NCBI GenBank assembly: GCA_031550605.1
Contig: JAVBOK010000070.1
Coordinates: 19,519-83,518, forward strand
Direction: 5' to 3'
DNA: 64,000 nt
Source: FLUQ01 sp031550605
GTDB taxonomy: Bacteria; Desulfobacterota; Desulfovibrionia; Desulfovibrionales; Desulfovibrionaceae
Shown: in pieces, positions 56,641-64,000 of the stretch
How the letters are laid out: each line of letters begins with the position of its first letter
Numbering within the stretch: position 1 is the stretch's first letter
The notes under the pieces: generated by a model
Told to the model about the DNA's origin: nothing
Seen by the model: the letters and a program-made list of their open reading frames with translations, nothing else
Database searches by the model: none
Translations under genes and position numbers: made by a program

Positions 56641-59180
56641 GGCCCTTCCTTATCACGGACTGTTCCGGCTGTCGTCAGTTTTTGCGTCAGCCAGGACAGG
56701 ACGTTTTGCAGATCGGCGACCGCGATGGGTTTTGCGATGTATTCGTCGAACCCGGCCGTCAGAAAGCGCTCGCGGTCCCCGGCCATGGCGTGCGCGGTCA
56801 GGGCGATGACGGGGATGGCGCGGTTTTTGTGCATGGCCCGTGAGGTTTTGTCCGCGTTGATGCGCCAGAGCAGTTCCGTGCCGCTCATGACCGGCATCTG
56901 GATATCGGTGAGCAGGCAGTCGAAATCATCTTCGTTCAGGGCCTGCAGGGCCATATGCCCATTTTCCACGCAGGCCACCTCGTGCCCCAGGCGGGTGAGC
57001 ATGCCCCGGATGGTGATCTGGTTCACCAGATCGTCTTCGGCCACCAGGATGCGCAGCGCGCGCGACGGCGAAAGCGGCATGGCGGCGTCTTCGGCTTTCA
57101 GAGCCGCCTGCGCGGGCGCGGGCTCAAAAGGCAGAGACAGATGCATTCTTGTTCCTCTGCCGGGTTCGCTTTCCACGCACAAGCTGCCGCCGAGCAGGAC
57201 AAGAAGGCGGTGCACGATGGCCAGCCCCAGCCCTGTGCCGGAATAAACCCGCGTGTGGGAGCCGTCAAGCTGGGTGAAAGCCTGGAAAATGTGCTCCAGC
57301 TTGTCTTCCGGAATGCCGATGCCGGTGTCTTCCACTGTGATATAGGCCACAGCCTTGCCCGCGCCGGCGCGGGGCAGCATGGATCCGCGCACGTGGACCC
57401 GCCCCTGTTCCGTGAATTTGACGGCGTTGCCCAGCAGGTTGAAAATGATCTGCCTGACCCTGGCGTCGTCGCCCATAAGCATGGGCGGCACGGAAAGATC
57501 GGTATACAGCGTCAGGTCGAGCTTTTTCCGCCTCGCGTCGTGGGCAAAGGTGTCCACGGCCGCGCGCAGGGTCGCTTCCAGCGAAAAGGGCTGCCGCCGC
57601 AGTTCCATTTTGCCCGCTTCCACCCTGGAAAAATCCAGGATGTCGGAAATGATGCGCAGCAGGCTTTTGCTGGAAAAATCCGCTGTCTCCACCCATTCGC
57701 GCTGCTCGCGCGTCAGGCCCGACATCTGCAGAAGCTGCAGCATGCCCAGCACGCCGTTGAGCGGGGTGCGCAATTCATGGCTGACGTTGGCCAGAAATTC
57801 GTTTTTGACGCTGTTGGCCAGTTCGGCTTCCTCTTTGGCGCGGGTCAGGGAAATCAAAGTCCAGCGGCGGCGCAGGATCTGCCACATGCCGCCGATGAAC
57901 AGCTCCGTCTGGCGCAGGTCGTCTTCTCCATACGGGACGCCCTTGTCCGAAACAGCGGCGATGCAGACGATTTTTTCCTTTTCCGCAAGCGAAACCAGCA
58001 AACAGCGTTGGGGGTGGCCTTCGAACGCCATCTGCGGCGGAAACAAAGACAGATCGTTATATATGCCCGGCGGATACTGCCCGGTGTACACACCTTCCAG
58101 AACGCGGCGGCTGAGCGTTCTGCGGCGGTTTTCCTCCTCGGGGTTCATCGTCGCGGCGCCTATCCAGAAATGCCGGGGCATGTCCAGGCCCTGGCCGGGG
58201 GCCAGCAGCAGGGCGCCCGCCCGGCTGCCGGTGAGCTGCACGGCTTTGTCCAGCGCGAACAGGGCCACTTCGTCTTCCGGCGTTTCATCGTTCAACTGCG
58301 ATATGGCGTACAGGGCGGTCAGGCGGGCGTCATTCAGCCGGATCCGCTCGGAACTGGCCTGCGCCTCCGTAATATCCTTGACGATGCAGGCGATGCGGCC
58401 TTCTTCCGGGGCATAGGCGGAAATTTCAAAATGCCGGCCGGACGCGAAGTCATGGACGCGGGCGACGGCGCTTTCCCCGCTGTCGCGAACGTGCAGAAAC
58501 AGCCGCCTCCAGTCGGGGGCGGAAGCGCCCATCAGTTCGGAAAGGGTGCGGCCCTGGCCGTGGCTGGAAGAGAGGGAATGCATGCGGGCAAAGCCCAGGT
58601 TCATGAGCAGAAGGACAAAATCCTCTTCTCGCCGGGGCGTCACGGGAAGAAGCTCGAACAGGGCGAAGCCGTCGGCCATGCTGGAAAAAAGCGCGCGGTA
58701 GCTTTGTTCGATGCGCTGCATGAACGAGATGTCGCGCACGGAGGCCACAATGGAGATAATCTCTCCGCTCCGGTCGAACTCCGGCCAGACGCGGGCCTCG
58801 GCCGTTATATCCAGCCCCTTGGACGAGACGAAGTGCAGGTTCGCCTGCACGGCCAGGCGCAGGTCCACGGCGCGGGAGATGTTTCTTTGCAGAAAGGCGC
58901 TGAACTCGGCGTTATAGGGCAGTTCATCGATGGTTTTGCCCAGGGAATCCTGTTCCGTGGCGACGGAATACTCTTTGATGTTGGGACTGACGTAGATGAG
59001 GCGCCTCTGGGCGTCAAAGCGGAAAATAACGTCGGGGCTGTTTTCCACCAAAGAACGGAACCAGTGTTCGCCCAGGCGCGCGTCCCCCCCGGCCGGCGCG
59101 CACGGACACGGAGGCGCCGCGCCGGATGCGGGCGCGTCCGGCAAAGGATCCGGAAACAGGGAGGGCGTTTTCGCGGTCAT
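56637..59180 (-). CDS. Hybrid sensor histidine kinase / response regulator
   Basis: The start at 59180 gives 847 residues. There is no membrane segment, so it senses in the cytosol. Domains in order: PAS (about 38-150, SLVENSPDVIFRFDAQRRLI), second PAS (about 165-280), GAF-like (about 300-440), HisKA with His near 468 in NEFLANVSHELRTPLNGVLG, HATPase with NAVKFTEQG and DTGIGIPEDKLEHIFQAFTQ, and a receiver with RILVAEDDLVNQITIRGMLT and Asp near 758 in CLLTDIQMPVMSG. No HPt or output domain follows, so a separate phosphotransferase is needed. It lies 10 bases after trmJ and overlaps the DUF3298 gene. Confidence 0.93.
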   Translation of the reverse strand: MTAKTPSLFPDPLPDAPASGAAPPCPCAPAGGDARLGEHWFRSLVENSPDVIFRFDAQRRLIYVSPNIKEYSVATEQDSLGKTIDELPYNAEFSAFLQRNISRAVDLRLAVQANLHFVSSKGLDITAEARVWPEFDRSGEIISIVASVRDISFMQRIEQSYRALFSSMADGFALFELLPVTPRREEDFVLLLMNLGFARMHSLSSSHGQGRTLSELMGASAPDWRRLFLHVRDSGESAVARVHDFASGRHFEISAYAPEEGRIACIVKDITEAQASSERIRLNDARLTALYAISQLNDETPEDEVALFALDKAVQLTGSRAGALLLAPGQGLDMPRHFWIGAATMNPEEENRRRTLSRRVLEGVYTGQYPPGIYNDLSLFPPQMAFEGHPQRCLLVSLAEKEKIVCIAAVSDKGVPYGEDDLRQTELFIGGMWQILRRRWTLISLTRAKEEAELANSVKNEFLANVSHELRTPLNGVLGMLQLLQMSGLTREQREWVETADFSSKSLLRIISDILDFSRVEAGKMELRRQPFSLEATLRAAVDTFAHDARRKKLDLTLYTDLSVPPMLMGDDARVRQIIFNLLGNAVKFTEQGRVHVRGSMLPRAGAGKAVAYITVEDTGIGIPEDKLEHIFQAFTQLDGSHTRVYSGTGLGLAIVHRLLVLLGGSLCVESEPGRGTRMHLSLPFEPAPAQAALKAEDAAMPLSPSRALRILVAEDDLVNQITIRGMLTRLGHEVACVENGHMALQALNEDDFDCLLTDIQMPVMSGTELLWRINADKTSRAMHKNRAIPVIALTAHAMAGDRERFLTAGFDEYIAKPIAVADLQNVLSWLTQKLTTAGTVRDKEGP

Positions 59181-59190
59181 GGTGGAATGC

Positions 59191-59967
59191 TTATAGCCCC
59201 GGCGGGGCCTTTTTCGCAAGGCGGTCAAGGTGGCGGCAAATACCCATGAACAGGTCGAATTCGTGACGCCGGACCCCGGCGCGGCGGAAAAAACGGCGCA
59301 AGGGCTGCATGAACCATTCGGGGTTGTCGGCCGGCAAAAATTCGGCGGCCGTCAGGGTGCGCCGCAGCGAGGCGAAAAGCAGTTCCTGCTCTTCTATCGT
59401 GGCCGGCCGGGACGTTTTGCGGTTTTTCGGCCGGCGGTCCGGGTGGTAGGCGTGCTGCAACTGCGCGGTGAACCACTCGTACGACAGGATCAACACGGCC
59501 TGGGCCAGATTCAGAGAAGAGCAGCCCGGGGTGGTGGGTATGGTCACCAGATGCGTGCAGACGTCGATTTCGCTGTTTTCCAGGCCCCTGTCTTCCGGTC
59601 CGAACAGCAGGGCGGCCCTGCCCCCGGCCCGCGCGACGGCGCACAATTCCGCGGCGGCCCTGGGCGGGGGCATGATCCCCTGCCGCCAACCGCCGGTGCG
59701 GGCCGTGGTTCCGAACGCATGGGTGCAGCCGGCCAGGGCGTTCGCCAGGGAGGGCGCGACGCGCAGCTTTTGCAGGACGGCCAGCCCCTGCCCTGTGGCC
59801 AGGGGAGCGGCTTTTTCCATATCCCAGCGTTCGGGATCCACCAGAATCAGGTCGGAAATCCCCATGTTGGCGCAGGCGCGCGCGGCCATGCCGATGTTTT
59901 CGGGAAAACGCGGCCGCACCAGGATCACAACGGGGGCGGAAAGCACAGGGGGCGTATCGTTCGGCAT
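59191..59967 (-). CDS. TrmJ-like RNA methyltransferase (SPOUT family)
   Basis: The start is uncertain between ATG 59967 and GTG 59979. The roughly 258-residue protein has PVVILVRPRFPENIGMAARA with CANMGISDLILVDPE, then AALLFGPEDRGLENSEIDVC and THLVTIPTTPGCSSLNLAQA, the motifs of the SPOUT knot that binds SAM. TrmJ methylates the 2'-hydroxyl of position 32 in tRNA. A C-terminal helical domain has the SLRRTLTAAEFLPADNPEWF stretch expected for TrmJ. It is the first gene of an unusual unit with a sensor kinase. Confidence 0.88.
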   Translation of the reverse strand: MPNDTPPVLSAPVVILVRPRFPENIGMAARACANMGISDLILVDPERWDMEKAAPLATGQGLAVLQKLRVAPSLANALAGCTHAFGTTARTGGWRQGIMPPPRAAAELCAVARAGGRAALLFGPEDRGLENSEIDVCTHLVTIPTTPGCSSLNLAQAVLILSYEWFTAQLQHAYHPDRRPKNRKTSRPATIEEQELLFASLRRTLTAAEFLPADNPEWFMQPLRRFFRRAGVRRHEFDLFMGICRHLDRLAKKAPPGL

Positions 59968-60161
59968 GGGCGTAATCACTCTGGGGTCAAGGGGACCGGA
60001 CTCTCCGCGGGGTGCGGGGCGGACCCCTGTTCTTGAAAGACGGTTCCGGCACGGTCAGTCATGCCCATGGCCGTCCGGCTGAAAATGGTTTCCCTCAACG
60101 CGTTGGGTGAGATTTTTCAGCAAAAGGCTCTGATCCGGCGGTTCTTTAATGCGTCATGCCT

Positions 60162-60668
60162 TCAGCCGGGCCAGACGCGGGGGGCCGCATAGGCCACCAT
60201 GGCGAAACCCAGGGCCGCCTTGACCATGGTGCCCCCGAAACGGCCCAGCATGGTGCCCCAGGCCGCGGCAAGAGCGTCTTCATTGCTTTGCCCGCGCAGA
60301 AGCTCCACCGCCAGCGAACCCAGAAAAGCCCCGGCCAGGGCGCCGAAAAACGCGCCGACGCCAAAAAAGAAAGGCGCGCCGACAATGGCGCCGGCAAACG
60401 CGCCGATCATGCCGCCGAACGTGCCTTTGCCGGACCCGCCGTATTTTTTGCCCCAGATGTGGAGCATGGCGAATTCCGCGATTTCACCGGCCAGGGCCAG
60501 GGCGCCCAGAACGGCGAACGAACCGGGGGAAAGGCCGCTGTCCGGGGCGGCAAGGGCCCAGATGGCGGCCAGGCCCAGAATCAGCCAGTTGGCGGGCAGA
60601 CCGAACAGATGCAGAGCCAGGGAAAGAACCATCAGCGCGATGCAGACGGCGGCAAGGGGTGCGAGCAT
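60162..60668 (-). CDS. DUF456 membrane protein
   Basis: The 168-residue protein has four to five membrane helices and the glycine-rich DUF456 core: FGLPANWLILGLAAIWAL, LGALALAGEIAEF, GKGTFGGMIGAFAGAIVGAP, GAFFGALAGAFLGSLAVELL and AAWGTMLGRFGGTMVKAALG. The repeated GxxxG-rich segments are the hallmark. No function is known. It starts 57 bases after the fba stop and is probably co-transcribed. Confidence 0.85.
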   Translation of the reverse strand: MLAPLAAVCIALMVLSLALHLFGLPANWLILGLAAIWALAAPDSGLSPGSFAVLGALALAGEIAEFAMLHIWGKKYGGSGKGTFGGMIGAFAGAIVGAPFFFGVGAFFGALAGAFLGSLAVELLRGQSNEDALAAAWGTMLGRFGGTMVKAALGFAMVAYAAPRVWPG

Positions 60669-60725
60669 AGGCCGTGGAATACGGGGCGGCAGCGCCGCCC
60701 CGTATGGGTTGAAGGTTCCGTGGGG

Positions 60726-61649
60726 TTATATTTTTCCGGAACAGCCCAGCACGTTTCTGATCTTGTGCTGCACCATTTTCTTGACGGCTTCGCGGGCCGG
60801 CTTCAGATAGCTGCGGGGATCGAATTCTTCCGGGTGTTCCGCGAAATACTGGCGGATGGAAGCGGTCATGGCCAGGCGGATGTCCGTGTCGATGTTGATC
60901 TTGCACACGCTCATGCCGGCGGCCTTGCGCAGCAGGTCTTCGGGAACGCCTTTGGCGCCCTTGACCTTGGCCCCGTACTTGTTGGCCATCTCCACAAAGT
61001 CCTGCGGCACGCTGGATGCGCCGTGCAGCACGATGGGGTAGCCCGGCAGCATCTTGCCGATTTTTTCCAGGCGCGGGAAATCCAGTTTGGCGTCGCCGGC
61101 GAATTTGTACGCGCCGTGGCTGGTGCCGATGGCGATGGCCAGCGAATCGCAACCGGTGCGTTGCACGAATTCCACGGCCTGATCCGGATCGGTGTACACG
61201 GAATGTTCGGAAGACACGTCGTCTTCCACCCCGGCCAGACGTCCCAGTTCGCCTTCAACCCAGATGCCGCGGTCGTGGGCGTATTCCACGACCTGTTTGG
61301 TGACTTTGATGTTTTCCTCAAAAGGCAGGTGGGATCCGTCGATCATCACCGAAGTGAAGCCGCCGTCAATGCAGGCCTTGCACAGATCGAAATCCGGACC
61401 GTGGTCCAGATGCAGCACCACGGGCAGGTCGCTTTCCAGCAGCGCGGCTTCGATCAGTTTGACGATGTAGTTCTGCCCCGCGTATTTGCGGGCTCCGGCG
61501 GAAACTTGCAGGATCAGGGGGGCTTTTTCCTCGGCCCCGGCCATCATGATGCCCTGGATGATTTCCATGTTATTGACGTTGAAGGCCCCAATGGCATAGC
61601 CTTCCTCGAACGCCCGCGCGAACATGTCCTTGGGTCCGGTAAGGGGCAT
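60726..61649 (-). CDS. fba: Fructose-bisphosphate aldolase, class II
   Basis: The ATG at 61649 has GGAGAGTCGCC before it. The 307-residue barrel shows the family start AFEEGYAIGAFNVNNMEIIQ, the zinc His in VVLHLDHGPDFDLCKACIDG, GFTSVMIDGSHLPFEENI, EGELGRLAGVEDDVSSEHSV, LAIAIGTSHGAYKF and YPIVLHGASSVPQDFVEMAN. It cleaves fructose-1,6-bisphosphate in glycolysis and builds it in gluconeogenesis. Promoter boxes lie about 100 bases upstream. Confidence 0.97.
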   Translation of the reverse strand: MPLTGPKDMFARAFEEGYAIGAFNVNNMEIIQGIMMAGAEEKAPLILQVSAGARKYAGQNYIVKLIEAALLESDLPVVLHLDHGPDFDLCKACIDGGFTSVMIDGSHLPFEENIKVTKQVVEYAHDRGIWVEGELGRLAGVEDDVSSEHSVYTDPDQAVEFVQRTGCDSLAIAIGTSHGAYKFAGDAKLDFPRLEKIGKMLPGYPIVLHGASSVPQDFVEMANKYGAKVKGAKGVPEDLLRKAAGMSVCKINIDTDIRLAMTASIRQYFAEHPEEFDPRSYLKPAREAVKKMVQHKIRNVLGCSGKI

Positions 61650-62023
61650 GGCGACTCTCCTTGTCTCTATTGTCAGAAAACCCTTCCGAGACCGCCGGCC
61701 TGTCGCGGCAAGGCGCGCAGCCGACGGATTTTCCTGCCGATGTCCCAAGACTATCCCATATGCCGTAAAAAATCAAAGCGGATATGGCGGATAGTCGACG
61801 ACAAGGCTGTGGTTTCGCGCCGGCCCGGCGACCGCGCGGGAGCGGCGCGCCATCGTGCGCCGGCATGCTTCGCGGCAACGCCGCCGCACCACCGTGCCGC
61901 GCGGTTGCTGGGAGATTTTTTACCGGACGATCGGGCATGGTTTTTGCACTTTTTGAAAAACAGTGGCACTGTGTCAAAATTTCCCGGCGCGTCCGGCGTG
62001 CCGGGGATGTTCCCGGAGGAGTC
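61650..62023. other. Divergent promoter region between fba and the cysteine-patterned lipoprotein
   Basis: The 374 bases contain the fba promoter (61748-61776) and, near 61950-61980, a possible plus-strand pair TTGAAA / CAAAAT at 16 bases with the small palindrome CAGTG-GC-CACTG between. No gene is supported. Confidence 0.4.
61748..61776 (-). promoter_or_regulatory. Sigma-70-type promoter of fba
   Basis: Read on the minus strand, TTGATT (61776-61771) and TAGTCT (61753-61748) are 17 bases apart. The start would be near 61741, giving a leader of about 90 bases. Confidence 0.55.
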
Positions 62024-63262
62024 ATGCAGAGTTTTTCCCGCGCCGCGCCGCCCCTGTTGCTGGCCGGTTGCATCTGCCTCGTGCTGGTTCTGCCCGGTTG
62101 CGCCGGCAGCCGGTACGCGTCGGTCAAGCCTTCGCCCGGATCCTCGCCGGCGGCGGCGTACAGCGGCTTCGTGAGGGCCGACGTGGAGGCGGCGTACGGC
62201 GCCTGCCTTGCCCGGTGCAACGAGCAAGGGGCGCTGGCCGCCGTTACTCGCGAAGGCTGCTTCAAGGGCTGTGCGGAAGCGCGCCGCCGGGCGGAATTGC
62301 GCGACCGGGATTTTGCTTCCCGCCAGGAATGCGCCGATGCCATGCGCGAAGTGGAACTGAATCGCGACCTGTATATCGACGATCACAAACTCTGGTGTGA
62401 CGGACAGTGGGAGCATCTGCACAAACGCAAAGGCTGCTATGACGCGGTGACCACGTTTTACACCAATTTGACGGAAGCGTCCGTGTGCGGCGGACAAAGC
62501 AGCCAGACCCGAGGGTATGGCCAGGCCGCCGGCGCGAGCGCGACCCCGCTGGCCCCGGCCGGAACCGGACCGGCACCGGCCGCGTCCGTTCCCGCTCCGG
62601 TTCCGGTCTACGGCGGCGCGCAGCCCGCGCCCGCTCCGGCATATGCCGGACCCGCCGCGACGCCCTATCTGCAGGATACTCCGAAATACCAGACAGGCCG
62701 GCGGTCCGCGAAATCCTCCCGGATCACCTCCGCGCCCAAAGCCGCTCCGGCCAAACCGGCTGTTGCCAAACCGGCGCCCGCCAAAACCGGAAAGGCCGGA
62801 AAAAGCGCCGCGGCAAAATCTGCCGCGCCGGCAGGGCCCGTGGAAAAGGACAGGCCCGCGCCTGCCGCGCCGGACCTCGTCCGGAGCGAACCCGCCGCTC
62901 CTGCCGCGCCGCAGGCCGCCCCGGCTGCGCCGTCTTCCGCCGTCTCGCCGCCGCCAGCGGCTCAGGCCGCTCCAAGCGCGCCGGTTGCTCCGGCCACGCC
63001 GGTTGCTCCGGTTACCTCGAGCAAACCGGCCTCTCCGGCCGCCTCGTCCACGCCGCCGCAGATGACGGACGGCCCGACGCTCCGGGTACCGAAAGAGGAC
63101 AGAATTCTCGACGCGCCGGACACGCCACCCAAGCCGGCCACGGAAACCGACCCGGCCGAACCTCCGGCCGGGGTCATCCCGCCGGTGCCGTCCATGCTGC
63201 AACAGCCGTACATCCCGCCGGCGATCATCACGCCGCAGGTAGAACCCGAACCGGGCAAATAG
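62024..63262 (+). CDS. Lipoprotein with a twin CX3C motif and Pro/Ala-rich tail
   Basis: The ATG at 62024 has CGGAGGAGTC before it. The 412-residue protein has a lipoprotein signal (LVLPGC). Residues about 55-140 form a cysteine-patterned domain: CLARC, 13 residues, CFKGC, then single Cys in RQECADAM, LWCDG, KGCYDA and SVCGG. The twin CX3C spacing is that of disulfide-linked helical hairpins. From about residue 155 the chain is almost only Pro, Ala, Lys and Ser, a likely wall-spanning linker, ending with PPVPSMLQQPYIPPAIITPQ. No homologue is recognised. It may be oxidised in the periplasm and reach through the peptidoglycan. Confidence 0.65.
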   Translation: MQSFSRAAPPLLLAGCICLVLVLPGCAGSRYASVKPSPGSSPAAAYSGFVRADVEAAYGACLARCNEQGALAAVTREGCFKGCAEARRRAELRDRDFASRQECADAMREVELNRDLYIDDHKLWCDGQWEHLHKRKGCYDAVTTFYTNLTEASVCGGQSSQTRGYGQAAGASATPLAPAGTGPAPAASVPAPVPVYGGAQPAPAPAYAGPAATPYLQDTPKYQTGRRSAKSSRITSAPKAAPAKPAVAKPAPAKTGKAGKSAAAKSAAPAGPVEKDRPAPAAPDLVRSEPAAPAAPQAAPAAPSSAVSPPPAAQAAPSAPVAPATPVAPVTSSKPASPAASSTPPQMTDGPTLRVPKEDRILDAPDTPPKPATETDPAEPPAGVIPPVPSMLQQPYIPPAIITPQVEPEPGK

Positions 63263-63281
63263 CACGGGCTTCCGCCGCAAT

Positions 63282-63320
63282 GACCACAGGCCGCATGCGC
63301 AACGCACGCGGCCTGTGGTC
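63282..63320. terminator. Hairpin after the cysteine-patterned lipoprotein gene
   Basis: GACCACAGGCCGC (63282-63294) and GCGGCCTGTGGTC (63308-63320) pair perfectly, followed by GGTTTCTTAC. It ends the plus-strand transcript and may also stop the convergent FkbM transcript. Confidence 0.7.
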
Positions 63321-63421
63321 GGTTTCTTACATAATTTACCGTATTTCCTGTTGAAAGCGATACAGTGGCATTTTGACGTTTTGCTCTATATTTTAAAATA
63401 CCGCGATATTTTCAGGGGCGA

Positions 63422-64000
63422 CTAACCAGGTATAGCATATAGGATAGTTTCTTGTAGTGACGGGCGATAATGTCCCAGATAAAATTTGTAATTAAGATTT
63501 AATTTGTCTATTAAAAGTGGCAATGCAAACATGTCATTATATTTATGGTAAATGGAGATTAAAAGTTTTGGCTTGTATTTTACAATAGTTTTTATTCCAC
63601 CAAGTAATACTTTTTCTTCGGAACCCTCGACATCAAGTTTAATCATATCGATTTTTCTGATATTGTATTGCGACACAAATGTGTCTATAGTCGTCATGTC
63701 ACACATAATGCAATTCTCATTCGCAGTATCATCCGTAACGTGTGAACCTGCGCCTGCTGATACGATTGGAATTTGCTCGCATTTATTCCACATTCCATAC
63801 GGAAGCATCGTCAAATTTTTAATGCTCTTTGCCTGCTCAAACGCCTGGATAAAGCAAACAGGTTCAGGTTCAAATGAAAAGATGTGCCCTTGATCGCCAA
63901 CAAATTTTGAAAATTTTCTTTCGACAGCGATATTTCCCGATACTCCACCATCTAGTGTCGCGTTCACGAAATAGCTGTAGCTATTTTGTGAAAGATCGTT
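63422..64000 (-). CDS. FkbM-family methyltransferase, C-terminal part
   Basis: The frame is open to the right edge, so the N-terminus is missing; at least 192 residues are visible. Motifs are the SAM-binding NATLDGGVSGNIAVERKF in degenerate form, GDQGHIFSFEPEP (motif II with the acidic residue), and IDMIKLDVEGSEEKVLLGGI, the best FkbM signature. These enzymes O-methylate sugars or natural products and often sit in surface-polysaccharide clusters. Codon use and base composition are strikingly AT-rich against the rest of the window (many AAA, ATT, TTT codons), a sign of recent transfer. Confidence 0.85.
   Translation of the reverse strand, partial: NDLSQNSYSYFVNATLDGGVSGNIAVERKFSKFVGDQGHIFSFEPEPVCFIQAFEQAKSIKNLTMLPYGMWNKCEQIPIVSAGAGSHVTDDTANENCIMCDMTTIDTFVSQYNIRKIDMIKLDVEGSEEKVLLGGIKTIVKYKPKLLISIYHKYNDMFALPLLIDKLNLNYKFYLGHYRPSLQETILYAIPG

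Noticed and set aside
61950..61975. TGGCAC near the lipoprotein promoter as a sigma-54 site
   Set aside because: The GC doublet at the required 10-base spacing is missing.
61784..62023. N-terminal extension of the cysteine-patterned lipoprotein
   Set aside because: It would bury the lipoprotein signal; the ATG at 62024 has a strong GGAGGAG site.

Overview
The window reads as chromosomal DNA of a GC-rich, anaerobic, flagellated sulfate-reducer-like bacterium, most likely Desulfovibrionaceae (Desulfobacterota). The support is the rex gene next to a small F0 operon (atpZ-atpI-atpB-atpE), the flgBC-fliEFGHI order behind a sigma-54 promoter, a TAXI-type TRAP transporter, an L-lactate permease, a ferredoxin-tailed aldo/keto reductase and a cysteine-rich PAS chemoreceptor. 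No database search was run; every family call is from reading the sequence and from memory. I found no rRNA, tRNA, CRISPR array or intact insertion sequence.

Layout. 1-6.9 kb (minus): the start of a TerC-like membrane protein, then a four-gene uptake unit (TAXI binding protein, DUF1850, fused TRAP permease, octopine/nopaline-type dehydrogenase), then RarD and a SLOG-like protein. 7-10.5 kb (minus): F0 genes, Rex and a SAM hydroxide adenosyltransferase, closed by an intrinsic terminator. 10.6-15.2 kb (minus): four envelope lipoproteins including LpoB- and YcfL-like proteins and COG3014, plus a TPR protein. 15.4-21.7 kb (plus): flagellar basal body, switch and export genes, followed by a small transaldolase. 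22.9-28.2 kb: a coiled-coil/OmpA gene pair (minus) divergent from a chemoreceptor with a sigma-28-like promoter. 28.2-28.8 kb: a terminator hairpin followed by what looks like the 5' end of a group IIC intron. 28.8-34.2 kb (plus): AsmA-like protein, a divergent acetate-kinase paralogue and lactate permease.

34.3-43.4 kb: a lipoprotein hydrolase with a ferredoxin-tailed aldo/keto reductase, a radical SAM protein, a tiny membrane protein, a U32 protein, pyrK and pyrD, and a TetR regulator. 43.5-48.9 kb (plus): an efflux operon of the ybhGFSR type (membrane fusion protein, double ATPase, two permeases). 49-54.4 kb (plus): nucleobase permease, FMN reductase, an RRM protein with a terminator-like hairpin in its leader, an Mpv17-like membrane protein, ZupT, UbiX and a deoxyribosyltransferase-like protein. 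54.5-61.7 kb (minus): a tightly packed TrmJ / hybrid kinase / DUF3298 / hydrolase unit, DUF456 and class II aldolase. 62-63.3 kb (plus): a cysteine-patterned lipoprotein. The last 0.6 kb turns AT-rich and carries an FkbM-type methyltransferase that runs off the edge.

Several intergenic gaps are filled by related palindromic repeats that fall into at least four families, often stacked side by side. With the intron remnant, the coiled-coil/OmpA pair and the RNA leaders, these are the parts of the window least explained by ordinary gene annotation.
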